A stretch of 64,000 bases of DNA from Thuidium tamariscinum (taxonomy: Eukaryota > Streptophyta > Bryopsida > Hypnales > Thuidiaceae), in contig OX344755.2 in NCBI GenBank assembly GCA_947034885.2, forward strand, positions 6,078,501-6,142,500, written 5' to 3'. This document shows positions 10,092-19,903 of this stretch, in pieces. Each line of letters starts with the position of its first letter. Positions within the stretch are counted from its first letter, which is position 1. Position numbers and translations under genes: made by a program. The notes beneath the pieces were generated by a model, which saw only the letters and a list, made by a program, of their open reading frames with translations, was not told where the DNA came from and ran no database searches.

Positions 10092-11738
10092 TGTTGAAGG
10101 AATTTTGGTGTTAGTCTATGCCAAAATGGTGGAAAACCAACTTAGAAGGTGGAAAATTCCTAATTCTAGGAATTTGAATCATTCTAAGTCTCCAAAGTAA
10201 GTTTGTGTGAAGATTTAGTAGTTCTGAGAGAAATGAGGAATCGAGAGTTAGTCATACCTAGTGTCTGTCTATGCAAAATCAACCTTTTAAGGATGCACAT
10301 GACATACTGACTAAGACAAAAGAGTCTACTACGAGCCTAGAAGGTTTACCAAGGCTCAAATTCAATTTTGGAACAAATTGAATTTAAAAGTAAAACAATT
10401 ACAAATGACTTGGAAGATGGGAGTTTCACAAGATGAAAGATGGGGGATTGGAGATTGAAGACTACAGAAAGGTGTTCCAAGGGTAGGAGCATGCCAAGAG
10501 CGAACAAGATTTAAACAATTGACTAAGATTCCCGGGCATCAGAAATTAAATTATCCAATTGGGCAAAATAATTTTGACTTATTAAAATTAAACTAGTGCA
10601 AAGTTGCGTGGAACTTACACTAAAAATCTAGGAGTGCCCTAAATATTACCCAATTTATTTCGGATTTTTCTGAAATTCCACGTTGAGTCCATGTGAAGTC
10701 AACCGCACATAGAAATGTTCGTAAATTCCTAGAAATTACGTATGATGCGATAAAATCTCACTAAAAATTAGGATAGGTTTTTGTGTGCTTAATAAGCGCC
10801 TTGTCAAATTTAAAGACATTCCAACATTCCTAACTACCAGAACCGGCATCGACATCGAATTTCAATGGAATTTACAAGTTGGCGGCGGGTTGACCGGCGT
10901 ATCAGGAGCGAATGATGTCTGATTGTCGCAAATAAGGAGTTATTCCTTACTCTCACAGACATTCCTAACAACCCTAGCCTGACAGATTCATCAAAATGCG
11001 CAAATCCTAAAAGTTAAATTTTTGACTTTTAGTTGGAGTTACCGTAATTCCAATTTGGGCGCGCAAACGACCTAGGAGTGAGGGGTAAGGGGTCCCTTTG
11101 GCTAATTGGGGTCTTCTGAAGACAATGGTGCAGACGGTTTTCCGTTTTGAGTTGTTCCCTAAAAGATAGAGAGGGTCAGCTCTTAGTTTGACTTTTTAAT
11201 CGTTAATTGCGGTTAATTAAGAGTGATTTTGGAAATATCTCTTGGAAAATCAAAGATTGGATTTGGTCAAGATCTCTTCCTTACGTAAAAAGCCATCTTT
11301 GGGCTAAAGAAAGACAATTTTCAAAATGACTTTTGGTTAATTTGCAAAATATCTACGTAAATTAGGATTAATTCCAAAATATCTTGGGTTAAGATCTTGG
11401 AATTCATTTGGCCAAGATTTTATTAGCCAAATGGGGATGTTTTTAAAAATTTCCACCATTAAACAAGTATTATTTTAGAATTACATTAGGGTAGTTTAGG
11501 GTAAGAAGTAACAAAGTGTTTTCATTGGCAATTACCGAGAGGGGCCCAGCCACGGGTATATAAGGGCCCCCCTCGAGGTTGCCAGTACCCTTATTTCTCG
11601 CACCGACACTTTATTCTTCCCATGTACTACCGACGTAGTTGGAGCACCACTTGGACCAAAAGACTTTGGCCAAGTTTTGTTTATGTTTTGAAATTTTGAA
11701 GGCTTAGGGCCCCTTCAATTAGTTTTTATTTTCTACTA
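10092..11738 (+). mobile_element. Probable long terminal repeat of an LTR retrotransposon (fossil)
   Basis: This block begins with TGTTGAAGGAATTTTGG and stops just before a TGGCATTAGAG motif (11740-11750). That motif resembles the initiator-tRNA-Met primer-binding site TGGTATCAGAG found downstream of plant 5' LTRs. It contains a well-formed TATA box near its 3' end. Length (about 1.65 kb) fits long plant LTRs, perhaps Ty3/gypsy. No matching second LTR or coding region was found, because the following sequence is replaced by the inverted repeat at 11820. The start point is the least certain boundary. Confidence 0.45.
11557..11563 (+). promoter_or_regulatory. TATA box inside the probable LTR
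   Basis: TATATAA lies in a GC-rich context (GGGTATATAAGGGCCC), followed about 30-40 bp downstream by a pyrimidine-rich start-like region. This is the usual arrangement of an LTR promoter. Confidence 0.5.
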
Positions 11739-11739
11739 T

Positions 11740-11750
11740 TGGCATTAGAG
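11740..11750 (+). other. Primer-binding-site-like motif
   Basis: TGGCATTAGAG differs in two positions from the plant initiator-Met primer-binding site TGGTATCAGAG and follows immediately on the putative LTR end. It supports the LTR reading of 10092-11738. Confidence 0.4.
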
Positions 11751-11819
11751 ATCCAGTCTCAACATATTGCTTGAATAACACTCGTGACATTTCAAACATT
11801 AAGCACAAAAGTTCGGTTC

Positions 11820-14810
11820 AAACACTGTCATGTGTACCTCCTTTTGCGAATAAAATTCCCAAAATACCATTGGAGAGTTCTGTACCGCGGAACCAACCAT
11901 ATCAAACGGCAAAGCTTTGAACCTCTTAAAGGGGAACCTCACTTGAACATCCGGATGACATTTGGAAATCAAACAAAAGTATTCAATCCAACCACTTATA
12001 TTTTCCATCATTCCATGCAAAATTCCGTTATTTAATTTTTGTGTGTTTAGATAAAAATTAGACCAAAATAATTTGAATTTTAGATTCCAAATTTTGGTCA
12101 AAAACCAAAAAACGAGCCAGCCAACCAGTCTTCCGACTGACCGGCCAACCAAGGGAGGGCCAGAGTCGGCTGAGGAGCGGGAAGCCGGGGGTTCTATCCG
12201 TCGGGGGCTATCCGTTGGGGTGTCGGAGCAAGGCAGGGAGCCAAGGAGTCCAGAGAGTCTAAACTCAAGTCAAGTAAGAGTCTAACACTCCTTTATTAAT
12301 TGGTCTTGCAAAGGATAGATTTTGGGCATAATTAAATAGAGGTTATCAAAGGAACTTCCAACCTTTAAATTCAATTTTATGCCAATAATCTAACAATTGC
12401 AACACCAACGCGTCTTCACTAAAATTCTTCCACCTCAAACTCCATAGCCGCTCTCTCCCTCGAAAAACATTACAAAACACAACCAAGTAAGAATGGGGGT
12501 AGAGACAACGAATTAGGAGAATTAAGGTGGCCAAATCGACCTACGTGAGAACATTAACATTAAAAAATTAATTTAAAGGAATAACACTACAGAGTTAGAT
12601 TATTTATTCTCAGCCTTTGGCCTTTGGGAATAAAATACTAATTTCTTTAGAATATTACTATTGAATTATTCTCGTTCTTTAGGAATGTTCTACATTCTTT
12701 GGTAGTTAGTCATTAATTAGATTCTTAGAATTGTTTTATTGGGCCTAATAAGCCAAAAAGGAAACAAACAAATTGAAAACTAATTTCTTTACAAATTAAC
12801 GCAAATTCAAAATTTATTAGATTTGAAAAGATTTGGTGATAGTTTTTGATTTAGAATATTTTAATAAGACAAAAGGGAAAGGACAAATTGACAACCAATT
12901 TTTTTAGGGAATTAACGCAAATTCAAAAATTAATTAGATTTGAAAAGATTTGATGATAATTTCCGATTCAAAATAATTAATTTCAACTTAAATAAACTTG
13001 AATTTAGAATATTAATTTAGAACCAAAAGAAAAACTAAAACTAACTAACCATTCAATTCTATTTGATTTCTTAGAATAAAGTATTTGTTAAGGATTTGAC
13101 CAAAACAAGACAACACTAATAATTATGTAGGTTTAAATTAATGGTGTATTTCTTTTAATCCCTAATTTCCCGGTGATTAGAAAATACCACGAGTTAATTT
13201 AACCTAGCTAAATTCCTAACAAATAAATCTATTTTAATTTGAAAATCAATTGAAAATTCTAGCCAATTGGCTAATTTTTTTTATTGTTTTTTTCTTCTTT
13301 CAAATTCTTATTCTAATCCTAAAAATCTAACCAAATCCTTTTGAATCTAATTAATTTTTAAAATTCCTTTTAATTGTTGAAGAAATTGGTTGTCAATTTT
13401 GTCCTTTTTCATTTGGCTTATTAACAAAAATTTAATTCAACAATCAAATCTTTCCAAATCTAATTAATTTTTAAATTTCCCTTAATTCTTGAAGAAATTG
13501 GTTGTCGATTTGTTGTTTTCTTTTTGCTTATTAGGCCTAATAAAACAAAACCAACAAAATCCAAACTTCCTAAGAATCTAATTAATAACTAACTACCAAA
13601 GAATGTAGAACATTCCTAAAGAACAAGAACAAAGTCAATAGTAGGATTCTTTAGGAAATAATTCTTTAATACCAAGGTTCAAAGCCAAGGAATAAAGAAC
13701 CTTATTCAATAGTGATATTTTTTTAAATATTAATATTTTAATCCTAATTCCTTCACGTGTGTATATTCCGTGACTTTAATTCCTCTAATTCCTTCCCTAC
13801 CTCTTCATTTTGCTTTCGAGATGTTTTGCAATTTTTATTGAGAGGGATGTTGGCTATGGAGTTTTAGTGGGTAGGAATCGGACCAAGACCTCTTGACGTT
13901 GCAATTGTCAAATTTTTGCCAAAAATTAAAATTAGGAGTTGTAAGTTTTCTTTGCAACTCTTGTTTAATTTGCCCCAAAAGTCAAATGGTTGTAATGTCA
14001 ATGGTGACTATAAAGCTTTAGTGGTAGTATACTTACTTGTGAGTTTGTTGAGATTTTTGGTGTAGTCTTTTGTGTGGGTATATGGGTGTGTGGATGTCCG
14101 TGAGTGTGGGTGCCCACCCCCTTGGACTCCATCCCCAATCCGCAATTGCTCCACGCTGGTACCCTAATTCAGTCATAGCGCGCTGGTACCCACCCACGTG
14201 GCCGCTTCTGGTTGGCCGGACCCCTCATGGGGGCGTGTCAACGCTCGCCACATGGCACAACGTGACTGGTCGGGCAGGGGTTCAGGTTCCTAACTGAAGG
14301 CTGGTTCGACTAAGCTAGTCCGAATGTCCGATGTGATTGGAGGTCGGTCGACTAAGCCAGTCCGATGTGAACTGGTTCCTTAGTAAACTCGGGTTTCTTA
14401 GTCTAAAAATTGGTTAACAAGTAAAAGGTTATTTTGTGGATTTTTGAAATTAATACTAATTAATAACTAACTCTAATTTAACTAATTTCTATCTAATGAG
14501 CATAACAAACAGAACGAATGGTAAATGAGTACTAAGGGATGATTTAATGGTCGTCGATTTAAGACAACATTTAAACTTCCATAACTTCCAAACTTTTGGA
14601 AATTATAGAATGTCGAAGATGGTTAGGTAGATTTTGCCATAAAACCTCTACTCAAATTGGCTTAGTTCCCAAGTAGTTGGTTGGGGTTTTAAAGCTTTGC
14701 CGTCAAATTGAAACCTTAAATGGAAAGATCTATAGTTTTGTTGTATAGAGCTTTTCCCAACGATACTCTAAGAATTTTAATCGCAAAAGGAGGTACACAT
14801 GACACTGTTT
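11820..14810. mobile_element. 3-kb inverted repeat (giant foldback element or head-to-head pair)
   Basis: The outer ends are near-perfect inverted copies: AAACACTGTCATGTGTACCT at the left and AGGTACACATGACACTGTTT at the right. Inside, the arms stay alignable in inverted orientation for about 1.4 kb: AGCTTTGCCG near 11910 and 14695, CTATGG and GTTGCAATTG blocks, TTGGTAGTTAG near 12700 and CTAACTACCAA near 13588, TAGGCCNAATAA. The centre is near 13.1-13.2 kb. GC-rich segments at 12.12-12.26 and 14.08-14.36 kb do not pair and look like separate insertions. No coding region was recognised. Confidence 0.75.
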
Positions 14811-15306
14811 AACCTAACCATCAAAATCAACAATCAAAACAACCCACTTGAAATTCAAAAAACTACAAATTAATACCCAAAGAACCCAAAAATACTCTCC
14901 AATTAGCTCAAAAATTCACAAAAATCCCATCCTAATTGGTGATCTACAGACCAGTTGAAATGTCTCTTTATTGATGTTAGCATTTCCAACCTATACCTTG
15001 GTGATCCATCTTGTTGTAGTAATTAATGGCACTTAGAAGAATAAAATTGAAGATTTTGTATCTGTAAGTGAAGTTGCAGTGAGTTGTTCATAGAAATATC
15101 TACGAATTAATATAAAAACCTTCAGTTTTAGCTTGTAGTTTTAGGGTGCATTAATTTAAAACAGAAGTTGCTACCAAATCAAACTGAATTTATAAATTGT
15201 GGATAATTATAATTGTTCATTGATTATTATTGTAGACTTGTTTTCTTGTTGATTTGAACTTGTAGTTTTGTTGCATCAAACTAATTAGGAAATTATGTTG
15301 GTGTGA
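14811..15306. other. AT-rich spacer before the hAT relic
   Basis: No gene or bounded repeat is recognised here. It may include decayed upstream parts of the hAT element that follows. Confidence 0.35.
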
Positions 15307-17514
15307 CAGAAATACTTCGACCTCCTCCTAGATCCCTATGCCCTTTTGGGAATGATAACTTTGATGCCTTTGCTTGAAATCCTAGATCTACTAGTGACCT
15401 TTGCACAAAAACAAGATGTTTACATTTGTAATTTTGTAGCTGCATTGAAAATTGCTGAAGGGCAGCTATACACTCTATATGTAGACAATGCTATAGCTTG
15501 TGTTGTTGATGAATTTGGGGCATTCAAGAACATCCTTGAATGTTCACATAGCCAAATCCACATGAAGTGGCTCTATGACATGAACAATGACTCAGGCGAA
15601 TTGATATTTGTGGCTAATGGATAGAAGATTGTTGCTATGCATGAAGGATCCCTTGTAGATAGGCATGTGTTTGCATCTATAGTTACTTCCGTGAAGACTC
15701 AATGCACAAGTATTTCATTTTTTTTTCTACCATGTTTCTTTAGCATTATTAAAATGTATTATCATTTGAACGTGTAATTAATTAGGAGGCTTCAAAGGTT
15801 ACTTATTTCATTCCATTCAATTATAAATTACAATGATGGAATTTACTCTTACTTTTTTAGGATATACCTAGGCTGAATAGTCCCTCTAATGTTGTCTTTA
15901 GGCTATGTGACAACTTGTTAAAATCATTTATATTATTGATTTATATATGTTTACTTTCTACTTCTCTTACTTTTGTTCATGATTGCACTTACACTTTCAA
16001 CTTAGTAATATTGATTAGTTAGCCCAATTTCTTATATTAAAAATGGGCTAGTTTAGGTTTATTCAGTTTTGTTATGGATTCAAGTGTATTTAGTTTTGTA
16101 ATGGATGATGGAAAGCCCTATCCCTTGGGATGTCATTGGGATATGGATCAATTAAATAGAACTTTTTATGAGGATTTTCTACTTATTGTTTTGAGTTCAT
16201 TTAGTTACTAATGTAAGTGAAATATTGCATTTCAATTTTTAGGTGAGTATGGAAATGTGCTATTGTTGACTTTTTCAATGTGAAAATTTGCTTTGAGACT
16301 TGATTCATAACTACTGTATTTTCTTACCTACACTATTGATAACATAAGTCTTCTTGTCTTCTATAGGGGCAGCTAGGAGGTTGTTGTAAGAGCTGAACAA
16401 TCATTTTCCTTCTTATGCAGTGATGGATGCCCTTGGAATAGTGTACCTTCAATATTGGCTTTAAAGTGAAGTAGAAGATTTCTTTCCCAAGTACCTCGGG
16501 GAGATGACTCCTTGTAATTTTAAGTATACACGTGCATGAACAAGATATTTAACATGGTACTATTTACCTTCATTATAGTAATTAAGATGATTGTATTTTT
16601 AATATCCTATGATTTTTTATAAATTCATTCATATTGTTTTTATAGTTGGGCTATCTTGTATACAAAATTTACATGTAATTTTTTCATAGGTATATACAAT
16701 AGATACTATAATACATGTTGCATTTTATACTTTTATTTTTCATTTGAAATTGTACTACAATACAAGTAGTATATATATTTAAAAAAATGTACATGTATGA
16801 CACTAGTTTTATAGTATCTATTGTATATACCTATGAAAAAATTAGACATGTAAGTTTTGTATACAAGATAGTCCAACTATAAAAACAATATGAATGTTTT
16901 TATAAAAAATCATAGGATATTAAAAATATGCCTTTGGTATCTTAATATGTAAAATTATGATCATTTTAATTACTATAATGAAGGTAAATAGCCCCATGTT
17001 AAATATCTTGTTCACGCACATGTACAATTAAAATTACAAGGAATCATCTCCCCGAGATCTCCTTAGGCCAAGCACCTATCAGTTTTCATGTCCTATTATT
17101 GTGAGCCTAAGCTCATTGAGGTTGAGAAGGTAAAACAGTTGATCCCACATGTCCTTGACCATCACAAATTGGAGACCCAACAAGGTTTATTCAAGTTATC
17201 CATGATAAACAATTGCCGACAATACATAGAGCCTCCATTTGAGTTGAACCATCTCACACGTTTGTGGCGTCATTTGGATTCTTGCACTGTTCTAAGGGTG
17301 AAAGCTTTCCCTGAATACTTTAAATTGTTTGAGCTTGCAATTGTCCAAGTTTTGGGATCTATAAAAGATGAGAGATGTTTCAACTCTCTAGCTTTTTTGA
17401 AGAATAAGCTACGGAATTCGTTGGACACACATCTAGAATGTGTTGTAGGGATGTATTCACAAAAAATGTTTGCCTTGGAGACCTTTCCATATACTGATGC
17501 CTACAATCAGTAGG
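15307..17514 (+). pseudogene. Decayed hAT-superfamily transposase, split by a foldback element
   Basis: Two main blocks remain. The first (about 15307-15690) reads LLLDPYALLGMITLMPLLEI and continues LLVTFAQKQDVYICNFVAAL, ending near HMKWLYDMNNDSGELIFVANG, which is then interrupted by a stop. A shorter block near 16370-16490 reads ELNNHFPSYAVMDALGIVY. The second (17077-17514) contains FPEYFKLFELAIVQVLGS and DERCFNSLAFLKNKLRN, the C-terminal dimerisation region of hAT transposases, which in the family lies close to the last catalytic Glu. Long AT-rich gaps (15.7-16.35 kb) may be introns or insertions. A foldback element (16495-17056) separates the blocks, and several stops lie in frame. The dimerisation block itself is open for 141 codons, then ends at TAG where related proteins have Trp. 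Confidence 0.7.
16495..17056. mobile_element. Foldback element F1, short copy
   Basis: A near-perfect hairpin: the left end CTCGGGGAGATGACTCCTTG is the reverse complement, with one change, of the right end CAAGGAATCATCTCCCCGAG. The arms (about 240 bp each) pair through TGGTANNATTTACC-type blocks, ATCCTATGATTTTTTATAAA, TATTGTTTTTATAGTTGG and GGTATATACAATAGATACTA. The loop is about 80 bp. It interrupts the hAT relic. A longer relative lies at 5653-6856. Confidence 0.8.
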
Positions 17515-17634
17515 TAGAAGGAACAAAACGTAGGTATGGTCTTTTAAGTTGAGTTTTGAGGATTGTAGGCTTGGAAAGGTCTGAGAAACTTGCTTGATCT
17601 TAGACCTATTCTTCATGGATGGACCCTAGCTTGG

Positions 17635-17917
17635 CATTAAGGGAGATTTGAAGACTCTAAGAGCCTGCAAATTCCCACAGTCCAAAAATGCAGAAACTAC
17701 TATAGGAGCACAATTTTGCAAGAATCCTTCGTGGTCGAGAAAATGCCACATCATTAAAAAAAAATTGATAGTTTTTTTTTTCATATTTCAAGACCCCCTA
17801 ATTTTATTTATTATTTATTTTTGGGAAATGCTCACCAAACAGTGGCCAACTGTTTCCAGACTAGTTGCGGGAACAGTTCTGAAACGGCCCTTTGGAGCCC
17901 TTAAATCTCCTCTAATG
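17635..17917. mobile_element. Small terminal-inverted-repeat element
   Basis: CATTAAGGGAGATTTGAAGA at the left pairs imperfectly with TTAAATCTCCTCTAATG at the right, and the similarity continues inward as GACTCTAAGAGCC against GGGCTCCAAAGGGCC. No clear target duplication. Non-coding; the 96-codon open frame across it is an artefact. Confidence 0.4.
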
Positions 17918-18404
17918 TTGTTTGTGTCTATGAAGTGATTTGATCAAAGACTATTTATTTTTCATCATTTCCTCCGATGCTTGTTTTTTTAGAATGAAAT
18001 TTTAAAGTTTTCATTATACAAAGTGGTGCCAAAATCCATCTTTAAAAATCTATAATTTTGCCATATTACTTTTGAATCAATTGTTTATAGAGCCACATTA
18101 CAATTGTAATTTAGAATTTAGTTTTGCCATTTCGGCTTGAAAGTTTTAGAATTGAAGGCCAAAATTTGTCACCATTTGTAAATAAAAGTTGCCAAATAAA
18201 TCATCTAGAAATTAGACCACCGCTAGGATAATTCAATGTGAAACTGCAAACTATTGCCATATGAGCAGCCTCCAAAAGGACCCTTGTAACCAATTTGGCT
18301 TTTAGTAAAAAAATTAAAAAAAAAGGGCTGGTACCAACTTCCATGCCTACTCAATATGAAATATGGCACTGAAATGGCATCTCTTGTCAAGAAGGCATTG
18401 AAAT
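17918..18404. other. Spacer before the copia nest
   Basis: AT-rich DNA, no gene recognised. The last five bases (GAAAT, 18400-18404) resemble AAAAT after the LTR at 45146-45350 and could be one side of an old target duplication. Confidence 0.35.
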
Positions 18405-18620
18405 TGTTGAGAACCGGTTGAGAATTGTAGTCTGAATGCTCCCCATAAGGTATGGCAGATTAGTCAACAAAGTATTTTTTAGTCAATGGGGAGAAAGTAC
18501 TATTGATCGTCTCTCTCCCTTTGTATATACTTTTATTTTTCAATGTTAACATGTATATTTTTCCCTTGCATTCTTTGGTGTTTGTGTTTTGAGCTTTTGT
18601 TTCATTTATTATATTCAATA
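18405..18620 (+). mobile_element. Ty1/copia LTR, copy 1 (fossil)
   Basis: About 216 bp starting TGTTGAGAACC and ending TATATTCAATA, followed by CGTTATTAGCAC. It aligns throughout with the LTRs at 19689-19903 and 45146-45350, sharing TTAGTCAACAAAGTATTT, GGGAGARAGTACTATTGA, TTCAATGTTAACA and TTTGAGCTTTTGTTTCATTT. The differences among the three are numerous, so the insertions are old. Confidence 0.8.
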
Positions 18621-19688
18621 CGTTATTAGCACACTTTGTTTGTTCTTTCATTTTGTAGTTTTCTTAAGTTTTTTTTACATGCAGTTTAATTTTTATTCTT
18701 GAGAGGAGGTTTTGCAACCCCCCCTCTGTGTACCACTCTCCGTGCACTTTTCACTCTCAGGACCTCCCCCTCTCCACTCTCTGGCCTTAAGTTCCCTCTC
18801 CTAGCCCTCCCAACTTCTTTCAACTTGTTTTTTCTCCAGGCCACCTCCTATCTGACCTCCCCTCCTCTCCCTTTATTTGGCCTCCTAGTACCTCCCAAAT
18901 TCCAGACCCCTCTAAGGCTTCAACCCCGCTTAGGACCTTCCACCCTACTCCATCCCACCCTCTCGCTCAGTCCTCCCAACTTACCCACCTTTCTACTCCC
19001 CTCATGTTGACTCCTCTAGGCTTTATTCCCCCCATCTTTTACCCCATCTAGACTCCCCATCTGCCTCCTTCTGGCTTTCCCTTCCGGCCTCTCCTTCTGG
19101 GCATCCTTCCCAACCTTTGTTTGGAAGCTTACACTAATTTTTATTTTATTTTATTTTTATTAATTTTTTATTATAATTATTTTTTCTAAGGTATAAATAC
19201 TATCATTATCTTTATCTTTATTTCTATCCTTGTTTTTATCCTAACCTATATTTTATTTTTATCTTATTATTATTTTTTAAATTAAAAAAATTATCTTATT
19301 TTTATCTTTACCTTATCTTGATCTTGATCTTTATTTCATTTTTACCTTTATCCTCTATTGAAAATCCTAATTTTTCCTTAGTCATTTTTCTACACTATTA
19401 TCTTGACTACTTTGATTTTTTTTGTTGCTACTTCTACGACTATTTTGGTGGCTACTACTATTATTGAGCCACCATGACTTCAGCCTCTTTTTTTTCCACA
19501 ATTTGCAGTGGATGGAAGCAATTATTTAATATCAGTGCGGACTTTCAAAGCACATATATTTGTAGAGCAATTATCAAACGCTATTGTTTTTGACACTATC
19601 CCCACTGTAAGTACCAATGCTCTTGCTACCACAAGCTCTACTGAAAATGTCGTTGCTCTTGCAACCATTTTTTGAAAAGCATTATTTT
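18621..19688 (+). mobile_element. Copia leader and start of gag, truncated (fossil)
   Basis: It follows LTR copy 1 with a CT-rich leader (18.7-19.1 kb), then T-rich DNA, then a segment at about 19473-19680 related to the start of the gag region at 21022-21300 (shared TTTCAAAG/GCACATATTTG and GTAAGT blocks). It is cut off by the next LTR at 19689. The open frame at 18699-19010 reflects the pyrimidine-rich leader and is not called a gene. Confidence 0.6.
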
Positions 19689-19903
19689 TGTTGAGAACTA
19701 GTTCTAACCATAGTGTAAACGCTCTTCATAAGGTGTGACGTATTAGTCAACAAAGTATTTCTTAGCCAATAGGGAGAGAGTACTATTGACTGTCTCTCTC
19801 CCTATGTATATACTTCTATTCTTCAATGTTAACAGGTGTATTTTTCTCTTACAACTTTGGTGTTTGTGTTTTTGAGCTTTTGTTTCATTTATTATACTCA
19901 ACA
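19689..19903 (+). mobile_element. Ty1/copia LTR, copy 2 (fossil)
   Basis: 215 bp from TGTTGAGAACTAG to TATACTCAACA, giving the canonical TG...CA ends with a 7-bp inverted terminal repeat TGTTGAG/CTCAACA. It is followed by CGTTATTAGTACGC, like the sequence after LTR copy 1. It acts as the 5' LTR of the internal region that follows. Confidence 0.85.

Noticed and set aside
11799-12152. 117-codon open frame on the minus strand
   Set aside because: It crosses the end of the 3-kb inverted repeat and has no recognisable motif; the mirrored arm near 14.5-14.8 kb does not keep it.
12073-12285. 70-codon open frame over the GC-rich patch
   Set aside because: It is short, has no motif and starts inside the AT-rich arm of an inverted repeat.
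18699-19010. 103-codon Pro/Leu/Ser-rich open frame
   Set aside because: It is the CT-rich leader of the copia element, and the same low-complexity pattern recurs at 20.0-20.4 kb.
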